Assembly (NCBI GenBank): GCA_016720805.1
Contig: JADKJZ010000003.1
Span: 1 to 64,000, forward strand
Length of the DNA stretch: 64,000 bases
Source of the DNA: Gemmatimonadota bacterium
GTDB lineage: Bacteria > Gemmatimonadota > Gemmatimonadetes > Gemmatimonadales > GWC2-71-9
Reading direction: 5' to 3'
Shown: positions 61,508 to 64,000 of the stretch, piece after piece
Layout of the letters: the number at the start of each line of letters is the position of its first letter
How positions within the stretch are numbered: position 1 is the first letter of the stretch
Position numbers and translations under genes: made by a program
Notes under the pieces: generated by a model
The model's database searches: none
What the model was told of the DNA's origin: nothing
The model's input: only the letters and a program-made list of their open reading frames with translations

Positions 61508-64000
61508 CTAGTTGGTGGCCGCGAGGACGCTGCGGACGGTGGCCAGCAGCTGGTCGATCATGAAGGGCTTGCTCACAATGGTCACGTCCGCACCGACTCC
61601 AGCCCGTTCGCGCGTGAATTCGACCGAATAGCCGGAGGTGAGGATCACCGGCATGGTGGATCCCCCGGCGCGAAGGCTGGCAACGAGATCCCCCCCGCCC
61701 AACCCAGGCATCATCATGTCGGTGATCATCAGCGCCAGCGAGCCTCGGTGGGTGGCGATCGCGGCCAGCGCCTCCGCGCCGTCCACCGCCTCGATCACCT
61801 CGAAGCCGCTCCGCTCGAGCACCCGCCGCATCACCCGCCGGATCGGCTCCTCATCGTCGACGACCAGGATGCGCTGCACCGTGGCAGAGCCTCCGTCGAG
61901 GGGGAGCGGTGCGGGCAGCGTGGGCTGCGGGGCGGCGGGGAGTGGCGCCGCGACATCGTCGCCCGCGCCGGCGCCGGGTAGACGGATGGTGAAGCTGGTG
62001 CCCCGGCCCGGTGTGCTCAATGCCGTGATCCGACCGCCGGCACCGGTGATGATACCGAGGCAGGTCGCGAGCCCCAGCCCGGTGCCCTTGCCGGCCTCCT
62101 TGGTCGTGAAGAACGGTTCAAAGAGATGCTCCTGCGCCTCGGCGTCCATCCCCATGCCGGTGTCGCGTACGGTGAGCTCCACCCAGCTCCCTCCGTCTTC
62201 CGACGGGAGGCGAGTGTTGGCCATGGCGATCGTGAGTGTTCCACCATCGGGCATGGCGTCGCGGCCGTTGATGGCCAGGTTCATCACGACCTGTTCCATC
62301 TGACCCCGATCGATCAGCACCGGCGGGAGGTTCTCGGCGAATCGGGTTTCGATCTCGATGTTCTCCCCGATCAACCGTTCGAGCATCGGCAGCAGGCCAC
62401 GAACCACCTCTGCCAGGTCGACGCGGGCGACCTTTGCGGGTTGCTGGCGGGAAAATCCGAGCAGCTGCCGCGTGAGCAGGACGGCACGCGCTCCGGCGCG
62501 TTCTGCTTCCTTCAGGTCGGGCCTGGCCTCATGGTCCGGTGGCAGTGCAGCCTGGGCCAGATCGATCGACGAATTGATGACGGTGAGCAGATTGTTGAAG
62601 TCGTGGGCGACCGACCCGGCGAGGCGGCCGACGCTTTCCATCTTCTGTGATTGATGGAACTGGGCTTCAAAGCGGCGCTGCGCGGTGACATCGCGCTTGA
62701 TGGCGATGAAGTGCGTGACCACGCCATTCGGGTCAGACACCGGGGTGATCGTCTGCTGTTCGACATAGCGGCTCTGGTCCTTGCGGCGGTTGACGAGTTC
62801 GCCGCGCCACACCTCGCCACGCAACAGCGTCCCCCACATCTCCTCATAGAACGCCGGATCTTGTGCCCCCGAGCGAAGCAGCACCCGAGGGCTGCTGCCG
62901 AGGGCTTCCTCGCGAGTGTAGCCCGAGAGGGTCAGGAAGGCCGGGTTGCACCACTGGATGACGCCGTTTCGGTCGGTGATCACGACGGCGTCGGCGGCCG
63001 CATCGAGCGCGACCATCTCGAGGCGGGCGGACAGTTCCGCAGTCTTGCGCTCGGTGATATCGGTGTGGGTGCCGAGGATTCGGCGGGGCCGACCGTCGAG
63101 CCCGAGATCGATGCCCCGTCCGAGTGAATGGATCCAGATGAAATCCCCACGGGCCGTACGCTGGCGGAACTCCAACTGGAATTCGAGGCGTCGACCCGCC
63201 AGCACATCCTGAAAGTCCGCTTCGATGCGCAAACGATCGTCGGGGTGCATCCGATCCAGCCAGGCCGCTGCCGAAGCGTCGAAGTCGGCGGGATCATGGC
63301 CGAGCATGGTGACGTACTCGCGGCTGAGCACTGCGAGGCCAGTGGCTGGATCGAGGTCGAAGGTCCCCTGGCGACCGGCCGCGATGGCGAGGGCGAGCCT
63401 GGTCTTCGTCTCCGCAAGGTCCGCGAACTCCCGGTCACGCCGGACGCGGTCGCGCATCAGGAGGCCGAGCAGCATGGTGGCCAGCGGCAAGACCAGCAGC
63501 ACCGGGGTCATCATGGCGTCCCGGGCTGCGGCGCGATGGTCGGCTGGAAGCAGGGCCGTTCCGAGGAGCGTGCCGACGTTCACCGCCACCCCGAGTGCGA
63601 GGAGCTCCGGCCAGCGCAGGTCGGCGAGCTGGTCGCGACGGCGGTGATGCCAAACGATCCCGATGGCTCCGGAGGTGACGATGCTCGCCAGCCCCATCGG
63701 CAGCCCCTCACCACCGAGCGCGATCCTGCGCGCGGCCGTCATCAGCATCGCGATCACCGTCGGCACGACGCCAGCATACAATCCGGCGACGCCGAGCAGG
63801 ACGGCACGGGCGTCGAAGTGGATGCCGGGGGCCTCGTGGTATGGGAGCAACATGAGCGCGATCCCGATGCCCCCAAGCAGGAGCCCGAGCACCGCGTCCC
63901 GCCGGAGGCCGGATGCCGGGCGCAGCTTCGCTGTGACCATGTCGTAAATGGCGACCATCGCAAGCAGCAGGACGGCGTTGGCCGCGAGGGCCTTGACGGC
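61508..64000 (-). CDS. Membrane-bound hybrid sensor histidine kinase, 5' end outside the window
   Basis: The frame stays open to the window edge (AVKALAANAVLLLAMVAIYD), so the start lies beyond it. Counting from the first Met in the window (63958), residues 1-170 form a LytS/YhcK-type five-TM sensor region (HFDARAVLLGVAGLYAGVVP, then GLPMGLASIVTSG). Two PAS domains follow (about 185-305 and 310-430, with DITERK and KRDVTAQ ends), then HisKA with His452 (GSVAHDFNN), HATPase (DTGMGM, GKGTGLGLAT) and a receiver with Asp747 (LMITDMMMPG). It is a near relative in layout of the kinase at 9701, and again no output regulator is adjacent. Confidence 0.92.
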   Translation of the reverse strand, partial: AVKALAANAVLLLAMVAIYDMVTAKLRPASGLRRDAVLGLLLGGIGIALMLLPYHEAPGIHFDARAVLLGVAGLYAGVVPTVIAMLMTAARRIALGGEGLPMGLASIVTSGAIGIVWHHRRRDQLADLRWPELLALGVAVNVGTLLGTALLPADHRAAARDAMMTPVLLVLPLATMLLGLLMRDRVRRDREFADLAETKTRLALAIAAGRQGTFDLDPATGLAVLSREYVTMLGHDPADFDASAAAWLDRMHPDDRLRIEADFQDVLAGRRLEFQLEFRQRTARGDFIWIHSLGRGIDLGLDGRPRRILGTHTDITERKTAELSARLEMVALDAAADAVVITDRNGVIQWCNPAFLTLSGYTREEALGSSPRVLLRSGAQDPAFYEEMWGTLLRGEVWRGELVNRRKDQSRYVEQQTITPVSDPNGVVTHFIAIKRDVTAQRRFEAQFHQSQKMESVGRLAGSVAHDFNNLLTVINSSIDLAQAALPPDHEARPDLKEAERAGARAVLLTRQLLGFSRQQPAKVARVDLAEVVRGLLPMLERLIGENIEIETRFAENLPPVLIDRGQMEQVVMNLAINGRDAMPDGGTLTIAMANTRLPSEDGGSWVELTVRDTGMGMDAEAQEHLFEPFFTTKEAGKGTGLGLATCLGIITGAGGRITALSTPGRGTSFTIRLPGAGAGDDVAAPLPAAPQPTLPAPLPLDGGSATVQRILVVDDEEPIRRVMRRVLERSGFEVIEAVDGAEALAAIATHRGSLALMITDMMMPGLGGGDLVASLRAGGSTMPVILTSGYSVEFTRERAGVGADVTIVSKPFMIDQLLATVRSVLAATN

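Overview
The window is G+C-rich DNA (about two thirds G+C by eye) from a Gram-negative bacterium with an outer membrane: it carries a TonB-dependent receptor, two complete RND efflux sets, four small beta-barrel proteins and many proteins whose signal peptides end in a LAAQ-like or lipobox site. The mix of DUF5916, DUF885, DUF1080, DinB, M16 peptidase, tandem amidohydrolases and multi-PAS hybrid kinases, with the recurrent ...APLAAQ signal-peptide ending, suggests the Gemmatimonadota. This is an inference from protein style; no rRNA, tRNA, transposase, phage or CRISPR array is present to test it.

Layout. 1-6.4 kb: a truncated exported protein, DUF2939, a TetR regulator, a secreted M16 peptidase, a metallophosphoesterase and two tandem paralogous barrel proteins. 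6.4-16.8 kb: a DesVI/TylM1-like methyltransferase, helicase HrpB, a soluble five-PAS hybrid kinase, a barrel protein, a class A beta-lactamase-like protein and DUF5916. 17-21.9 kb: a tightly packed five-gene operon (esterase, ATP-grasp, circularly permuted ATP-grasp, GCS2 carboxylate-amine ligase, C26 amidotransferase/hydrolase). It is the best candidate for an unexplored pathway, probably making a small peptide or amide. 22.1-28.6 kb: tetR-tolC-mfp-rnd efflux operon 1. 28.7-37.2 kb: an esterase, a TonB receptor, and a helicase/nitronate monooxygenase/ICMT-like/thioesterase operon. 37.4-44.6 kb: DUF1080, a trio of amidohydrolase paralogs of which only the middle one keeps its metal ligands, and thiC behind a TPP riboswitch. 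44.8-49.85 kb: a barrel protein, a TPM-zinc ribbon protein, a permuted-papain hydrolase, an FKBP isomerase and a DAACS symporter whose 3' end runs into a 209-base C/G tract, probably an assembly artefact. 49.9-56 kb: tolC-mfp-rnd efflux operon 2 with a PII-like protein and a DUF2892 protein, behind a near-consensus promoter with a 20-bp dyad. 56-64 kb: a class C beta-lactamase-like hydrolase, DinB, DUF885, two membrane/exported proteins and a membrane hybrid kinase cut by the window edge.

Three features cut across the genes. First, about ten gene junctions hold tandem 7-bp repeats, usually as two facing complementary arms whose heptamer word differs from locus to locus but matches between the arms. 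Second, a GCATGC-centred palindrome occurs four times; one copy lies where the signal peptide of a TolC-like protein loses its reading frame. Third, several genes have a -10-like hexamer ending 5 or 6 nt before the start codon, as expected for leaderless mRNAs.

All calls come from reading the sequence and recognising families by eye; no database search was run. Protein positions are counted from the start codon chosen here.
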